A stretch of DNA of 64,000 bases from Myxococcales bacterium (GTDB taxonomy: Bacteria > Myxococcota_A > Polyangia > Polyangiales > JADJMO01): NCBI GenBank assembly GCA_016709545.1, contig JADJMO010000002.1, positions 372,001 through 436,000 on the forward strand, read 5' to 3'. A model generated the notes under the pieces. That model did not search any database. It worked only from the letters and a program-made list of their open reading frames with translations, and was not told the origin of the DNA. The translations under genes were made by a program, and so were the position numbers. This document shows, piece after piece, positions 45,342-53,897 of the stretch (positions within the stretch are counted from its first letter, which is position 1; every line of letters starts with the position of its first letter).

Positions 45342-45898
45342 AACCCGCGCTCGTCACCGCACTGGCGTTGGGCGTCAGCGCCCTGTCGTTCCCCGCCTTC
45401 GCGGAGGGCCCGACGCCCCCGCCCCCGGCCCAGGGCACCGAGCTCACGCTCCGGCCGAGCAAGCCGCTCGAGCTCGCGCCTGCGCAGAGCTCCACCTCCA
45501 CCGGCACCAAGCTCCTCTTCGCGGCCTGCGCGATCGGCGCGGTCGTGTTCTGGTTCAAGCGCAAGGGTCAGCCCGGCGTGAAGACCGCGCCTCGCCTCCG
45601 GGTCGCGGCACGGGCCCAGCTCGGCCTGCGCAACGAGATCGTGGTGGTCGAGGTGGACGGTGAGACCTTCCTCCTCGGCGTCGGCCCCGCCGGCGTGCAG
45701 CGCATCGCCGACCTCGGCACCCCACACGAGGCACCCGCCGAGGAGCCCGCGCGCGAGAAGGACAGCGCCATCGAGGACCGCTTCGAGCGCCTCCTCGGGC
45801 CGCGCGAGACCCCGCGGCGCACCGAGACGCGCGAGGCCCCGCACGTGGCCGGCCAGGCCGAGGGGCTCCTCGCCCTCGCGCGCGGACGTCGGCCGTGA
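45338..45898 (+). CDS. fliO: Flagellar biosynthetic protein FliO
   Basis: It has 186 residues with a signal-like N-terminus (ALALGVSALSFPAFA), one membrane helix (KLLFAACAIGAVVFWF), then the FliO domain (LRVAARAQLGLRNEIVVVEVDGETFLLGVGPAGVQRIADL). It assists assembly of FliP into the export gate. It overlaps fliN and fliP by 4 nt each. Confidence 0.82.
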   Translation: MKPALVTALALGVSALSFPAFAEGPTPPPPAQGTELTLRPSKPLELAPAQSSTSTGTKLLFAACAIGAVVFWFKRKGQPGVKTAPRLRVAARAQLGLRNEIVVVEVDGETFLLGVGPAGVQRIADLGTPHEAPAEEPAREKDSAIEDRFERLLGPRETPRRTETREAPHVAGQAEGLLALARGRRP

Positions 45899-46551
45899 AG
45901 CCGCTGCTCGACGGGGTGCCGCAGGCCTTCGGCCCGCAGCTGAAGATCCTCGCGCTCCTCACGTTCCTCTCGCTGCTGCCCGCCATCGTGCTCACGATGT
46001 CGTCGTTCACGCGGGTGCTCGTGGTGCTCTCGTTCGTGCGCCAGGGCATCGGCACCCAGCAGAGCCCGCCGAACCAGGTGCTCGTCGGCATCGCCCTCTT
46101 CGTGACCGTGTTCACGATGACCCCGGTCACCCAGGTGATCCTCAAGGACGCGTGGGAGCCCTACCAGGCCGGCAAGATCGACGAGTCCGCCGCCATCGAG
46201 AAGGCCACCGCGCCCATCCGCGGGTTCATGCTGAGACAGACCCGGGAGGCCGACCTCGCGCTCTTCTACAAGGCGGCCAAGAAGGAGCTGCCCAAGACCG
46301 AGCAAGAGGTGCCGCTCTCCATCGCCGCGCCGGCGTTCATCGTGAGCGAGCTCACGACCGCGTTCCAGATGGGCGTGCTCGTGCTCCTGCCGTTCCTCGT
46401 CGTCGACCTGGCCGTCGCCTCGGTGCTCATGTCGATGGGCATGATGATGGTCCCACCGACCAGCATCGCCCTCCCCCTCAAGCTCTTGTTGTTCGTCCTC
46501 GTCGACGGGTGGCACCTGCTCGTCGGCTCACTCCTGCGGAGCTTCGGATGA
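45895..46551 (+). CDS. fliP: Flagellar export gate protein FliP
   Basis: It has 218 residues, GTG start. TFLSLLPAIVLTMSSFTRVLVVLSFVRQGIGTQQSPPNQVLVGIALFVTVFTMTPV and the final SMGMMMVPPTSIALPLKLLLFVLVDGWHLL are diagnostic. It is a core subunit of the FliP5-FliQ4-FliR1 export gate. Confidence 0.96.
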   Translation: MKPLLDGVPQAFGPQLKILALLTFLSLLPAIVLTMSSFTRVLVVLSFVRQGIGTQQSPPNQVLVGIALFVTVFTMTPVTQVILKDAWEPYQAGKIDESAAIEKATAPIRGFMLRQTREADLALFYKAAKKELPKTEQEVPLSIAAPAFIVSELTTAFQMGVLVLLPFLVVDLAVASVLMSMGMMMVPPTSIALPLKLLLFVLVDGWHLLVGSLLRSFG

Positions 46552-46817
46552 CCCCGGAACGCGCCCTCGAGCTCCTGCGCGGGCTCTTCACCGTCACCAT
46601 CGCCGTCGCCGCGCCGCTGCTCACCGCGGCCCTGATCGCCGGCGTCCTCATCGGCGTCCTGCAGACGGCCACGCAGGTGAACGAGGCCAGCGTCTCGTTC
46701 TTCGCCAAGGTCGCCGCCGTGGTCGGCGTGCTGGTGGTGTTCGGCCCGATGTCCCTCGCCCACATCGTCGGCTACGCGCGGCGGTGCTTCGAGGCGGTCG
46801 CGGACGTGGTGCACTGA
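46548..46817 (+). CDS. fliQ: Flagellar export gate protein FliQ
   Basis: It has 89 residues with two membrane helices and the motif LIAGVLIGVLQTATQVNEASVSFFAKV. It overlaps fliP by 4 nt and fliR by 1 nt. Confidence 0.94.
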   Translation: MTPERALELLRGLFTVTIAVAAPLLTAALIAGVLIGVLQTATQVNEASVSFFAKVAAVVGVLVVFGPMSLAHIVGYARRCFEAVADVVH

Positions 46818-47587
46818 TGCTCACGGCGCTCGTCCTCGGGCGCATCTCCACCCTGATGCTGGTGATGGCGCGCCTCGCGGGGTTCGTGGTCACCTCGCCG
46901 TTCCCCGGTGCCCACGTGCAGAGCTCCACCAAGGTGGTGCTGGTGCTGGTGCTCGCGTGGCCGGTGACGCTGACGGCGGACGGCGGCTTCGGCGCGCCGA
47001 CGCTCGCGCTCGTGCCGCTGACGCTCAGCGAGCTCGGCGCCGGGATCGCCATGGGGCTCGCGTTCCGCTTCACGCTGTCGGCGGCGGACCTCGTCGGGAC
47101 GATGGCGGCCCAGTCGATCGGCCTGAACGCGGCCTCGATGTTCGACCCGGCCACGGAGGCCCACGACAGCGCGATCTCGCGGACGATCTCGCTGTTCGCG
47201 CTCTCGTTCGCGCTCGCGATCGGCGCCCACCGCGTGGTGATCGCCGCGGTGCTGGAGAGTTTTCGGGTGATCCCGCTCGGGACGGTGGCGCCGCTGTCGC
47301 AGGTGGCGCGCTCGTTGATCGACCTCGCGGCGGAGTGCTTCGCGGCGGGGTTGCGCATGTCGCTGCCGGTCGCGGGGCTCGCGCTGGTGGTGCAGATGGC
47401 CCTCGCGATGGTGTCGCGCGCGGCGCCCACGCTGCAGCTGTTCTCGATCGGGTGGCCGATGCTGCTCCTGACGGGGCTCGCCACGCTGCGGCTGTCGGTG
47501 GGGGATCTCGCGCGCGGGCTCGCGGCGGAACTCGGCGCGCTGCCGGGACGCATCGAGCTCGTGTGGGGTGCGCTCGCGGGAGGGTAG
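46817..47587 (+). CDS. fliR: Flagellar export gate protein FliR
   Basis: It has 256 residues, with several membrane helices and conserved stretches such as LMLVMARLAGFVVTSPFPG, ELGAGIAMGLAFRFTLSAADLVGTMAAQSIGLN and RAAPTLQLFSIGWPMLLLTGLATLRL. It is the last gene of the island on this strand; flhB and flhA do not follow. Confidence 0.94.
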   Translation: MLTALVLGRISTLMLVMARLAGFVVTSPFPGAHVQSSTKVVLVLVLAWPVTLTADGGFGAPTLALVPLTLSELGAGIAMGLAFRFTLSAADLVGTMAAQSIGLNAASMFDPATEAHDSAISRTISLFALSFALAIGAHRVVIAAVLESFRVIPLGTVAPLSQVARSLIDLAAECFAAGLRMSLPVAGLALVVQMALAMVSRAAPTLQLFSIGWPMLLLTGLATLRLSVGDLARGLAAELGALPGRIELVWGALAGG

Positions 47588-47686
47588 GTGCCTCCAGTCC
47601 GGACCGTCTTCGCGCTGCCCGTTCTTCACCCCCGCGCAGATGGCCGCCGCGATCGCCGGCCATCCGAAGGGGACCGTCACCTGGGT

Positions 47687-47851
47687 CTACACGACCAGCG
47701 ACGACGGCCTGACCACGTCGTTGGTGGTTCGAAACACTCCCTGGACCGAGCTGGCGAACGAGCCGCCGACCGCATAGAGGACTCCCAGTGCGTCCAACGC
47801 TGCGCCGACCCGCAACACGGCAACGAGGGCGTCGCTCTGCGGAAAGGTCAT
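47687..47851 (-). pseudogene. Nucleotidyltransferase fragment
   Basis: It has 54 codons from the ATG at 47851: MTFPQSDALVAVLRVGAALDALGVLYAVGGSFASSVQGVFRTTNDVV, then stop. GGSFASS followed by TNDV is the start of the polymerase-beta-type nucleotidyltransferase fold (GGS...DxD), but the second Asp and the rest of the domain are absent. The start overlaps the preceding small protein's stop as ATGA. The 99 bases between here and fliR show no continuation in one frame, so it looks like a truncated remnant. Confidence 0.55.
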
Positions 47852-48108
47852 TCGTAGTCAGGACCTGGGTCCATGCCCGTTGCACGCTTCACCAGGTCCC
47901 GACCATAGACCAGTGCCGCCACGCGTACCTACACCTCCCTCGGCGAGAGGTTGGGGTGCTCGCGATGGATCCGGGCAGCGGAGAGGGCCCTGGCGGCCAG
48001 GTTGAGGTCGAAGATCCGGGCGGCCTTCTGCTGCGGTGTCATCTGGCGATAGAGCTGCAGCATGCGCTCCTCGATCTCGGGCCGGGTGTCGCGTGCACCT
48101 AGGGACAC
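47848..48108 (-). pseudogene. Small helical partner protein interrupted by a stop codon
   Basis: The GTG at 48108 opens SLGARDTRPEIEERMLQLYRQMTPQQKAARIFDLNLAARALSAARIHREHPNLSPREV, then TAG at 47932-47930. Reading continues VRVAALVYGRDLVKRATG to a stop at 47848 that overlaps the nucleotidyltransferase start. The pattern (LxxAARxLxxARIxREHP...VxVRVAxLxYGRDL) resembles small proteins commonly encoded just before nucleotidyltransferases in Polyangia. A TACTCT hexamer lies 6 nt before the GTG. Confidence 0.55.
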
Positions 48109-48114
48109 GTTGCG

Positions 48115-48120
48115 AGAGTA
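48115..48120 (-). promoter_or_regulatory. -10 hexamer TACTCT
   Basis: On the minus strand it is 6 nt before the GTG at 48108; the promoter looks intact although the genes are broken. Confidence 0.35.
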
Positions 48121-48181
48121 GCTCGGTCTGGCGGCCTCGTCGCGCGATGCGGTCCGGCTTCTCGGCGTCGGGCGACCGGGG

Positions 48182-49795
48182 TCACGAGCCCGAGGCGATC
48201 GCGAAGTGCGAGGGGCCGGTGCTCGGGCGGCCCGTGGAGAGGAGACGGCCCCGCGCGTGGAGCTCGCTCCACAGCGACTCGGTCGCCAGGCGTCGAGGCA
48301 TGTCCCAGGCTCCGATCGCGAGCGCCTGATCGATGGCGAAGCGCTGCAACGTCGCCTGGTCGCGCGGATCGCAGGCGCGCACCGTCTCGAGCAAGGTGCG
48401 AAGCCGCACGACCGTGTCGCTCCGGACCTCCGCGCCGATCCGATGGACCGCGTCGACCAGCGCGCGCGTCTCGGGAGAGGGGAAGAACCGCTCGTGGAGC
48501 TGCCGCGCGAACGAGAGGCTGATGAGTCGATTGAGCAGGCTGTCGATGGCCAGGGCTCGTTCGTGGAAGCTGACGCGGAGGACGCGGAACATGATCTCGG
48601 CGCGCTCGTCGCGCATGCGGTAGCCGTAGCTGCGAAAATCGCCCTGCAGGCGCCCCTCGGCCTCGAGCCGGGTGCGGAGCGCGGTGCCCGAGTAGACCTC
48701 GGTGCGGCACACGTTCCAGGGGAGATCCGGGTTGCGCTCCGCCATGTCGAGCGTCGTCTCGACGTCGTCGAGCGAGCAGTCCGGGTCGAAGAGCATGAAG
48801 TTGAACGAGGGCACGATGCCGGCCTGACGGCAGCTGTCGATGGCCGACTCGTTGTGGAGCGGCAGATGGGTACGCCCGAGGTAGCGGAGCCGCTGGGCCG
48901 AGGCGTTCTCGATGCCGAGGAACATGTGGATCGCGCCCATCGCGTGCGCTGCGCGGGCGACGGCGGGCGTGATGGTCTCCGGCCGCCCCTTGATCCAGTA
49001 GACGGCGTCGGTGACGCCTCGCGCCCGCGCGGCCTTGCCGATGCGCTCCATGCGCGTGATCGCCGCCTGTTCGCCGGGGAGGATGAACAGATCGTCCTGC
49101 ACGAAGATCACGCGGGCGCCACGCTCGTGGTACGCGTAGGCGATCTCCTCGGCGACGGCCTCGGGGGCACGCAGTCGATAGGACTTCTGCTGCTCGGCCG
49201 TGTAGGCGGCGATGCTGCAGTAGCTGCACTCACCCACGCAGCCCCGCGCGGTGATCAGGAAGTCGACCACCATCCCGCCGACCACGTACGGCTCGGGGCT
49301 CCGGCGCGGCCACGGCAGCGCGTCGAGGTTGGTCGTGGTACGGCGCACGGGGCCCTTGGTGATCGTCGATCCGTCGCGCCAGACGACGCCGGCGAGGTCG
49401 CGCACGGGCTCGCCGCGCGACAGCTTGTCGAGCATCTCGACCAGCGTCTCTTCGCCGTCGTGACGGACCACCGTGTCGAGCTCGGGGAGCAGCGCGAGCA
49501 GCTCCTCGTAGCAGAAGGTGCCGACGTGACCGCCGCAGGTGACGTGCCCGCGATAGCCCCGCTGCCGGAGCGTCCGGACGAGGAGCACGTAGTCGTCGAC
49601 GTTGTTCTGGAACGCGATGCCGAGGCCCACGAGATCGGGCGCTCCGGCCAGGATCTGCTCGATCGCGGCGTCGAGGTCGGCACGGTAGGCGTACGCGACG
49701 AGCGTGACGTCGTGGCCCTCCTTTCGCGCGTACGACGCGAGGTAGCCGAGGGCCAGGTTCTCCTGCTGGATCGGCCCGACGAGGACGGCCTTCAC
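48182..49795 (-). CDS. B12-binding-type radical SAM enzyme
   Basis: It has 537 residues. The N-terminal 130 residues form a Rossmann-like cobalamin-binding domain (VKAVLVGPIQQENLALGYLASYARKEGHDV; VTCGGHVGTF), without the DxHxxG base-off motif. The radical SAM core has the iron-sulfur motif Cys186-x3-Cys190-x2-Cys193 (GCVGECSYC), then FVQDDLF and MFLGIENAS. A C-terminal extension of about 150 residues is unassigned. Such enzymes perform methylations or rearrangements in natural-product, lipid or peptide maturation. The GTG start overlaps the lipoprotein stop by 4 nt. Confidence 0.85.
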   Translation of the reverse strand: MKAVLVGPIQQENLALGYLASYARKEGHDVTLVAYAYRADLDAAIEQILAGAPDLVGLGIAFQNNVDDYVLLVRTLRQRGYRGHVTCGGHVGTFCYEELLALLPELDTVVRHDGEETLVEMLDKLSRGEPVRDLAGVVWRDGSTITKGPVRRTTTNLDALPWPRRSPEPYVVGGMVVDFLITARGCVGECSYCSIAAYTAEQQKSYRLRAPEAVAEEIAYAYHERGARVIFVQDDLFILPGEQAAITRMERIGKAARARGVTDAVYWIKGRPETITPAVARAAHAMGAIHMFLGIENASAQRLRYLGRTHLPLHNESAIDSCRQAGIVPSFNFMLFDPDCSLDDVETTLDMAERNPDLPWNVCRTEVYSGTALRTRLEAEGRLQGDFRSYGYRMRDERAEIMFRVLRVSFHERALAIDSLLNRLISLSFARQLHERFFPSPETRALVDAVHRIGAEVRSDTVVRLRTLLETVRACDPRDQATLQRFAIDQALAIGAWDMPRRLATESLWSELHARGRLLSTGRPSTGPSHFAIASGS

Positions 49796-50796
49796 GCGGG
49801 CACCCGAGCGTGGAGGAAGTTCTCGACGACGGCGCCCGCGTCGTTCCACAGGGCGACCTGACCGAACGAGTCGCCCGGCGGAGGCGCCCAGAACACGAGG
49901 TCCTCGGCGAGGCGTCGCAGGACCCCACCCGAGACATGCCACTCGTACCGGGCCTGCTCGCCGGCGTCGTTCTCGGCGAAGAGCAGCACGCCATTCGAGG
50001 CCCGTGCGACCTCGACGACCCGCACCTGGAGGACGCGCCCGAGCGGCAGGTCGTCACCCTGGTTGTCGGACACGATGGGGCTCGGCGCCATCTCGGCGAT
50101 GACGCGGCACTCGACGCACGCGTCGCCCGAGCTCCTCCACACGATCTGGTCGCCGTCGATGCAGCGGTCGACGTTCGTGATCGACTCGACCGCGCGCGTG
50201 CCCGCCTCGCAGGCGAGGCTGAAGCTGACGGTGAACTGCAGATCGGCGGACCACGACTCGGTGTGGTAGCCGGGGAAGCGGCTTGGGCCAGGTGATGTCG
50301 AAGCGAAACCCGCCGCCGATCGCGGTGACGTTGGTGATCTTCGCCCTCTCAGATACGAGCGCACCGTCGTCACCGTGATGACGGGCGTCCCGACGACCGA
50401 CAGCCCCGGCGTGATGGCCACGACGCCGACCGCGGAGTCCGGCCCGGCGCTGGTGAGGCTGACCCGCGCTGCGGCACTACTCTCGACCGGCGTGGCGCTC
50501 ACCGCGCAGATCAGCCCCGGATCGGCGGGGGTGCCCGGGGCTGGGAGGGAGACCATCTTGATCGCGGGTTCCCCGTAGTAGCGACAGGGGTTGGTGCTCA
50601 CGTCGCTGACCGTGTCGTCGACGCCAAGATCGAATTCGACCTCCCCGGTGGCGCTGTCGGCCGTGCTGTCGACCGTGACGCAGTCGGCGTCGACCGTCGT
50701 CGTGGTCGTGGCGCCGCACCCCGGAAGGAGCGCCACGCCGACGAGCGCGGGGAGTCCGGAGCCGAGCGTGACGAAGGAGAGCCGCAGGCTGCGCAT
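49792..50796 (-). CDS. Lipoprotein upstream of and coupled to the radical SAM gene
   Basis: It has about 334 residues with a lipobox (LLPGC near residue 27) and a Thr/Asp-rich linker, then beta-rich sequence with scattered Cys (NPCRYYG, LACEAGT, DRCIDGD, GDACVECRV). Between about 50275 and 50350 the neighbouring frame reads AKITNVTAIGGGFRFDITWPK, better than the annotated RSPTSPRSAAGFASTSPGPS. Two compensating indels are therefore likely. The C-terminus (ARYEWHVSGGVLRRLAEDLVF) looks globular. The substrate or partner relation to the coupled enzyme is unknown. Confidence 0.6.
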   Translation of the reverse strand: MRSLRLSFVTLGSGLPALVGVALLPGCGATTTTTVDADCVTVDSTADSATGEVEFDLGVDDTVSDVSTNPCRYYGEPAIKMVSLPAPGTPADPGLICAVSATPVESSAAARVSLTSAGPDSAVGVVAITPGLSVVGTPVITVTTVRSYLRGRRSPTSPRSAAGFASTSPGPSRFPGYHTESWSADLQFTVSFSLACEAGTRAVESITNVDRCIDGDQIVWRSSGDACVECRVIAEMAPSPIVSDNQGDDLPLGRVLQVRVVEVARASNGVLLFAENDAGEQARYEWHVSGGVLRRLAEDLVFWAPPPGDSFGQVALWNDAGAVVENFLHARVPA

Positions 50797-50802
50797 TCCG
50801 AG

Positions 50803-50808
50803 AAGGTA
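50803..50808 (-). promoter_or_regulatory. -10 hexamer TACCTT
   Basis: On the minus strand it is 6 nt before the ATG at 50796; it would drive the lipoprotein-radical SAM pair. Confidence 0.35.
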
Positions 50809-51004
50809 CTCTGGTCGTCGTGGGGCGGCAGGCGTCCCGAGCTCGGCTCAGGCGCAAATGCCGAGACGTGCGCTGACGAAACCCTCGGCCACCCGCTGGA
50901 GACGCGCACGCGATGGGACGCGCCGCGTTGCCGGCCCCGAGGTCCACGACCAACCGTGGGTGACCCCCGCGGAGCCACCACCGTGTCGGATCCCGCGTCC
51001 GCTC

Positions 51005-51010
51005 TACACT
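51005..51010 (+). promoter_or_regulatory. -10 hexamer TACACT
   Basis: It is identical to the hexamer at 7998 but 16 nt before the ATG at 51027, leaving a short leader with GAGGCGAAG as a possible ribosome-binding site. Confidence 0.35.
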
Positions 51011-51026
51011 CTTCGAGGCGAAGACC

Positions 51027-52502
51027 ATGAAGCCGACCAAGACCACGAAAGCCAAGAAGTCGGCCGCGGCTCCCGCCGTCCCGTGGCCCGCCTCCCCTAC
51101 GCCGCCCGCTGCCGTGCGCGCCTTCACGCCCGAGGACGACGCGCTCTTCGCCCGCGGCTTCCCCAACCTGCACGTGCTCCTCGCCGACGCGGGTCGGAAG
51201 CCCTCCATCGCCGCCGCCACCAAGGCCCTCGACGCGATCGACCCCGAGCTCCCGGTGCACGTCGCCGCCGACACCGCGCGGCGCTTCGTGGCCGGGCACC
51301 TCGTCGGCGGATGGACCTACGGTCACCTCGAGCGCGGCGAGATCGTGAAGGTCCCCGCGCGCGTCACGCGTCGCAAGGCCGCGATCGAGGCGGGCCCCCC
51401 GCTCGGCGCCGACACGCTCGAGGCCTTCCTGGTCCGCAACTGCCCTTGCGGCCGCGAGTGGTCGACGGAGCTCGACGACGGTCGCACCGCGCGCGGCTCT
51501 GACAACGAGACGTACGGCTTCCGCCTCCACGAGATCGTCCACCTGCACGAGGCCGTGCTCGGCACCGAGCCGACGGCGCGCTTGCTCGCCGAGCACCTGC
51601 TCCGCGCGCTCGCCGACCCCGACTCGTTCGGCTTCTGGGGCCAGGATCCGTTCCGCCACAACGCGAGCGCGCACCACCTCGCGTGCGCCCTCGGCACGAT
51701 GCGCTGGCGTCTCGCGCCGGACGTCTGGGCCGACGTGGTGCGGCCGTTCCGGGGCGCGGCGAGCGAGAGGCTCCTGGTCTACGCGCAGCTCCTCGCCAGC
51801 ATCGCCGACGAGCGACACGCCGAGGTCCCCTCGATCCTCGCGCTCGGGGTCGCGCTCCTGCGCCGCGACCGCGCCACGATCGCCGCGCACGTCACCGGCA
51901 AGCCGCGCGCGCTGTGGAACGCCGAGATCGCCTGGCTCCTCGGCGGAGCGCCGTTCGTGGGGCTCCGGCCCGGCGACATCCGCCGCCTCCCGGCCTGGAA
52001 GCAGCGCCGGTTCGTCGACGAGTCGGGCCGGCTGGCGATGCCGGAGATCGCGGTGCTCGTCGGCATGCTGGCCACGAGCCGCTCCGCGCGCGACGTGGCG
52101 TGCGCCTGGCTCGTCGCCCACGCGGACTTCGCGGGGCGTGCGCTCCGCGAGGCGCTCCCCGCGCTGCACGAGGACGATCGCGCCCACGCGGAGGCGGCGC
52201 TCGAGGTCGTCGAAGGCGCCCCCGCGACCTCGGCGCGAACGCTCACCGAGGAGGAGGTCGACCGCGAGCTCCGGAGCCTCTTCGACGCGCTCGAGCCCTC
52301 GCTCGAGGCCTGCGAGGGCGACGTCGAACGCGAGCGCGCGGTCATGCGTCGCACGTTCGATCGCTACTGCGAGGCGCGCGCCGCCGCGGGCGACGTGATC
52401 CCCGACGCCTACTTCGGCCACGAGCTGATCGACTGGCGACCGAAGAACGCTGCGGCCCGCGAGCGGTGGTGGTCACTCGTGCAGGAGGTGCAGGAGCGCT
52501 GA
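51027..52502 (+). CDS. Unrecognised 491-residue protein
   Basis: It starts MKPTKTTKAKKSAAAPAVPW, with a Lys/Pro/Ala-rich N-terminus, then mostly helical sequence. A short Cys motif NCPCGREW occurs near residue 140, and a His-rich stretch (HEIVHLHEAVLG, later DPFRHNASAHHLA) near 170-215. The rest resembles HEAT-like helical pairs. There is no signal peptide or membrane segment, so it is presumably cytoplasmic. The Cys/His clusters could bind metal. I do not recognise a family, and it stands alone as a transcription unit. Confidence 0.6.
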   Translation: MKPTKTTKAKKSAAAPAVPWPASPTPPAAVRAFTPEDDALFARGFPNLHVLLADAGRKPSIAAATKALDAIDPELPVHVAADTARRFVAGHLVGGWTYGHLERGEIVKVPARVTRRKAAIEAGPPLGADTLEAFLVRNCPCGREWSTELDDGRTARGSDNETYGFRLHEIVHLHEAVLGTEPTARLLAEHLLRALADPDSFGFWGQDPFRHNASAHHLACALGTMRWRLAPDVWADVVRPFRGAASERLLVYAQLLASIADERHAEVPSILALGVALLRRDRATIAAHVTGKPRALWNAEIAWLLGGAPFVGLRPGDIRRLPAWKQRRFVDESGRLAMPEIAVLVGMLATSRSARDVACAWLVAHADFAGRALREALPALHEDDRAHAEAALEVVEGAPATSARTLTEEEVDRELRSLFDALEPSLEACEGDVERERAVMRRTFDRYCEARAAAGDVIPDAYFGHELIDWRPKNAAARERWWSLVQEVQER

Positions 52503-52517
52503 GGCTCGCTCGGTGGC

Positions 52518-52532
52518 TGGCCATATCGGCCA
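52518..52532 (+). terminator. Possible weak terminator hairpin
   Basis: TGGCC-ATATC-GGCCA forms a short hairpin just after the 491-residue gene, within a GGTGGC...CCACC context. There is no clear T tract. Confidence 0.3.
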
Positions 52533-52586
52533 CCACTCGACCCGACTTTCTGCAATGTCCAGGCTAGGCATTGCGCTTGCGCAAGG

Positions 52587-52592
52587 TACCAT
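52587..52592 (+). promoter_or_regulatory. -10 hexamer TACCAT
   Basis: It lies 6 nt before the ATG at 52599. Confidence 0.4.
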
Positions 52593-52598
52593 CCACAG

Positions 52599-53873
52599 AT
52601 GCGCTTCTCCCGATGGACCTCTGTGCTCGTGGGCGTGGTGATGGTCGGCTGCGGAGGCTCGGACGACCCGCCTGCCACGACGGACACCGGTGTCGACACC
52701 GGCGTCGACAGCGGTACCGACACCCTGGTTGACACGGGCGCCGATACGATCGTGGACACCGGTGCCGAGGTCGAGACGGGGCCGAGCTGCGCGACCGCGC
52801 TCGCGCCGACCGACACCGTCCTCGAGGTCGACAAGTCGTACAAGGGCGGCGCCTCGAACGGCACGAAGGCGTGCCCGTTCGTCACCGTGACGGCCGCGCT
52901 CGTGGCCCGCAAGTCGGTCATCACCAAGATCCACGTGAGGGGCGATTCGACGAGCCCGTTCGTCTACGACGAGGCGTCGTCGCTCGATCTGCCGGCCGAC
53001 CTCGCGCTCGAGGGAGATGGCCCGGACGCCACGGTCATCAAGGGCGTCGGCACCTGCCTCACGACGACCTGCGCGATCCTCGTGAAGGGCGCCGGCACCC
53101 TGAAGGGTCTGCGCGTGGAGAGCACGACCGGCAACGCGATCGTGGCCCAGAGCTTCGGCGGACGGGTCACGATCACCAACGTCGTCGCGGCGAACTCGGG
53201 GCTCGCGGGCATCCTCGTCACCGCCGACGTGGCGCTCGGTCCCAACGCCAAGGCGACGGGCAACAAGGGAGCCGGGGTTCACTCGACCGGCACCGGCCCC
53301 TCGGGCCTGCTGGTCACGGGCGACGGCAACGAGTTCTCGAGCAACGGCACGCACGGGATCCTGGTGGTGGGCGACGCGCCGTTGTCCATCGAAGGGGCCA
53401 CGGTCGCCGACAAGAACACGCAGAACGGCGTCTCGCTCGAGGGCACCGTCGTCGTCGGACCGACAACACGCCACGGCATCAACAAGCTGTCGGCGAAGGG
53501 CAACGGGCGCGCGGGCGTGTCGATCCTCAACGGGCAGAAGGTGTTGATCAACCAGTCGGTGCTCAATGGCAACGCCATGGGTCTCTACTACGACTTCGCG
53601 GGCAAGCCGGTCGGCAACCTCGACATCGGCCAGGCGCCGCTGCTCGCCGGCGACGTGTTCGGGGGAGCGACCTCGAACAACACCGCCGCGGGGGTGTTCC
53701 TCTGCAACACGCCTGGCCTCGTCGTCGCGGGCGGCAATAAGTGGTCCAAGTGCGCCCCGTCGTCGGCGACGCTGACGAGCTGCACCGCGACGGTGAGCAC
53801 GTACAGCGACGTCGTGCTCGCGGGCACGAGCGGAGGGTCGGTCAACGCGACGGGCTGCTCGGTCGGTCCGTGA
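52599..53873 (+). CDS. Lipoprotein with right-handed parallel beta-helix
   Basis: It has 424 residues with a lipobox (VGC near residue 18) and a Thr/Asp/Gly-Val linker (repeats of DTGVDTG type) to about residue 65. About 340 residues of beta-helix rungs follow, with typical asparagine/glycine turns (GNAIVAQSF, NSGLAGILVTADV, NGTHGILVV, NTQNGVSLEG, NGRAGVSILNG), as in DUF1565/pectate-lyase-like proteins. It is anchored at the cell surface and may bind or cleave polysaccharide; no catalytic residues can be assigned. Confidence 0.7.
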   Translation: MRFSRWTSVLVGVVMVGCGGSDDPPATTDTGVDTGVDSGTDTLVDTGADTIVDTGAEVETGPSCATALAPTDTVLEVDKSYKGGASNGTKACPFVTVTAALVARKSVITKIHVRGDSTSPFVYDEASSLDLPADLALEGDGPDATVIKGVGTCLTTTCAILVKGAGTLKGLRVESTTGNAIVAQSFGGRVTITNVVAANSGLAGILVTADVALGPNAKATGNKGAGVHSTGTGPSGLLVTGDGNEFSSNGTHGILVVGDAPLSIEGATVADKNTQNGVSLEGTVVVGPTTRHGINKLSAKGNGRAGVSILNGQKVLINQSVLNGNAMGLYYDFAGKPVGNLDIGQAPLLAGDVFGGATSNNTAAGVFLCNTPGLVVAGGNKWSKCAPSSATLTSCTATVSTYSDVVLAGTSGGSVNATGCSVGP

Positions 53874-53897
53874 GCCGAACGCAGCGGGTTGGGCCCG

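Noticed and set aside
47588..47777. Plus-strand small frame after fliR (containing AAAIAGHPKGTVTWVYTT)
   Set aside because: It lies opposite the nucleotidyltransferase remnant and has no promoter, ribosome-binding site or recognisable family.
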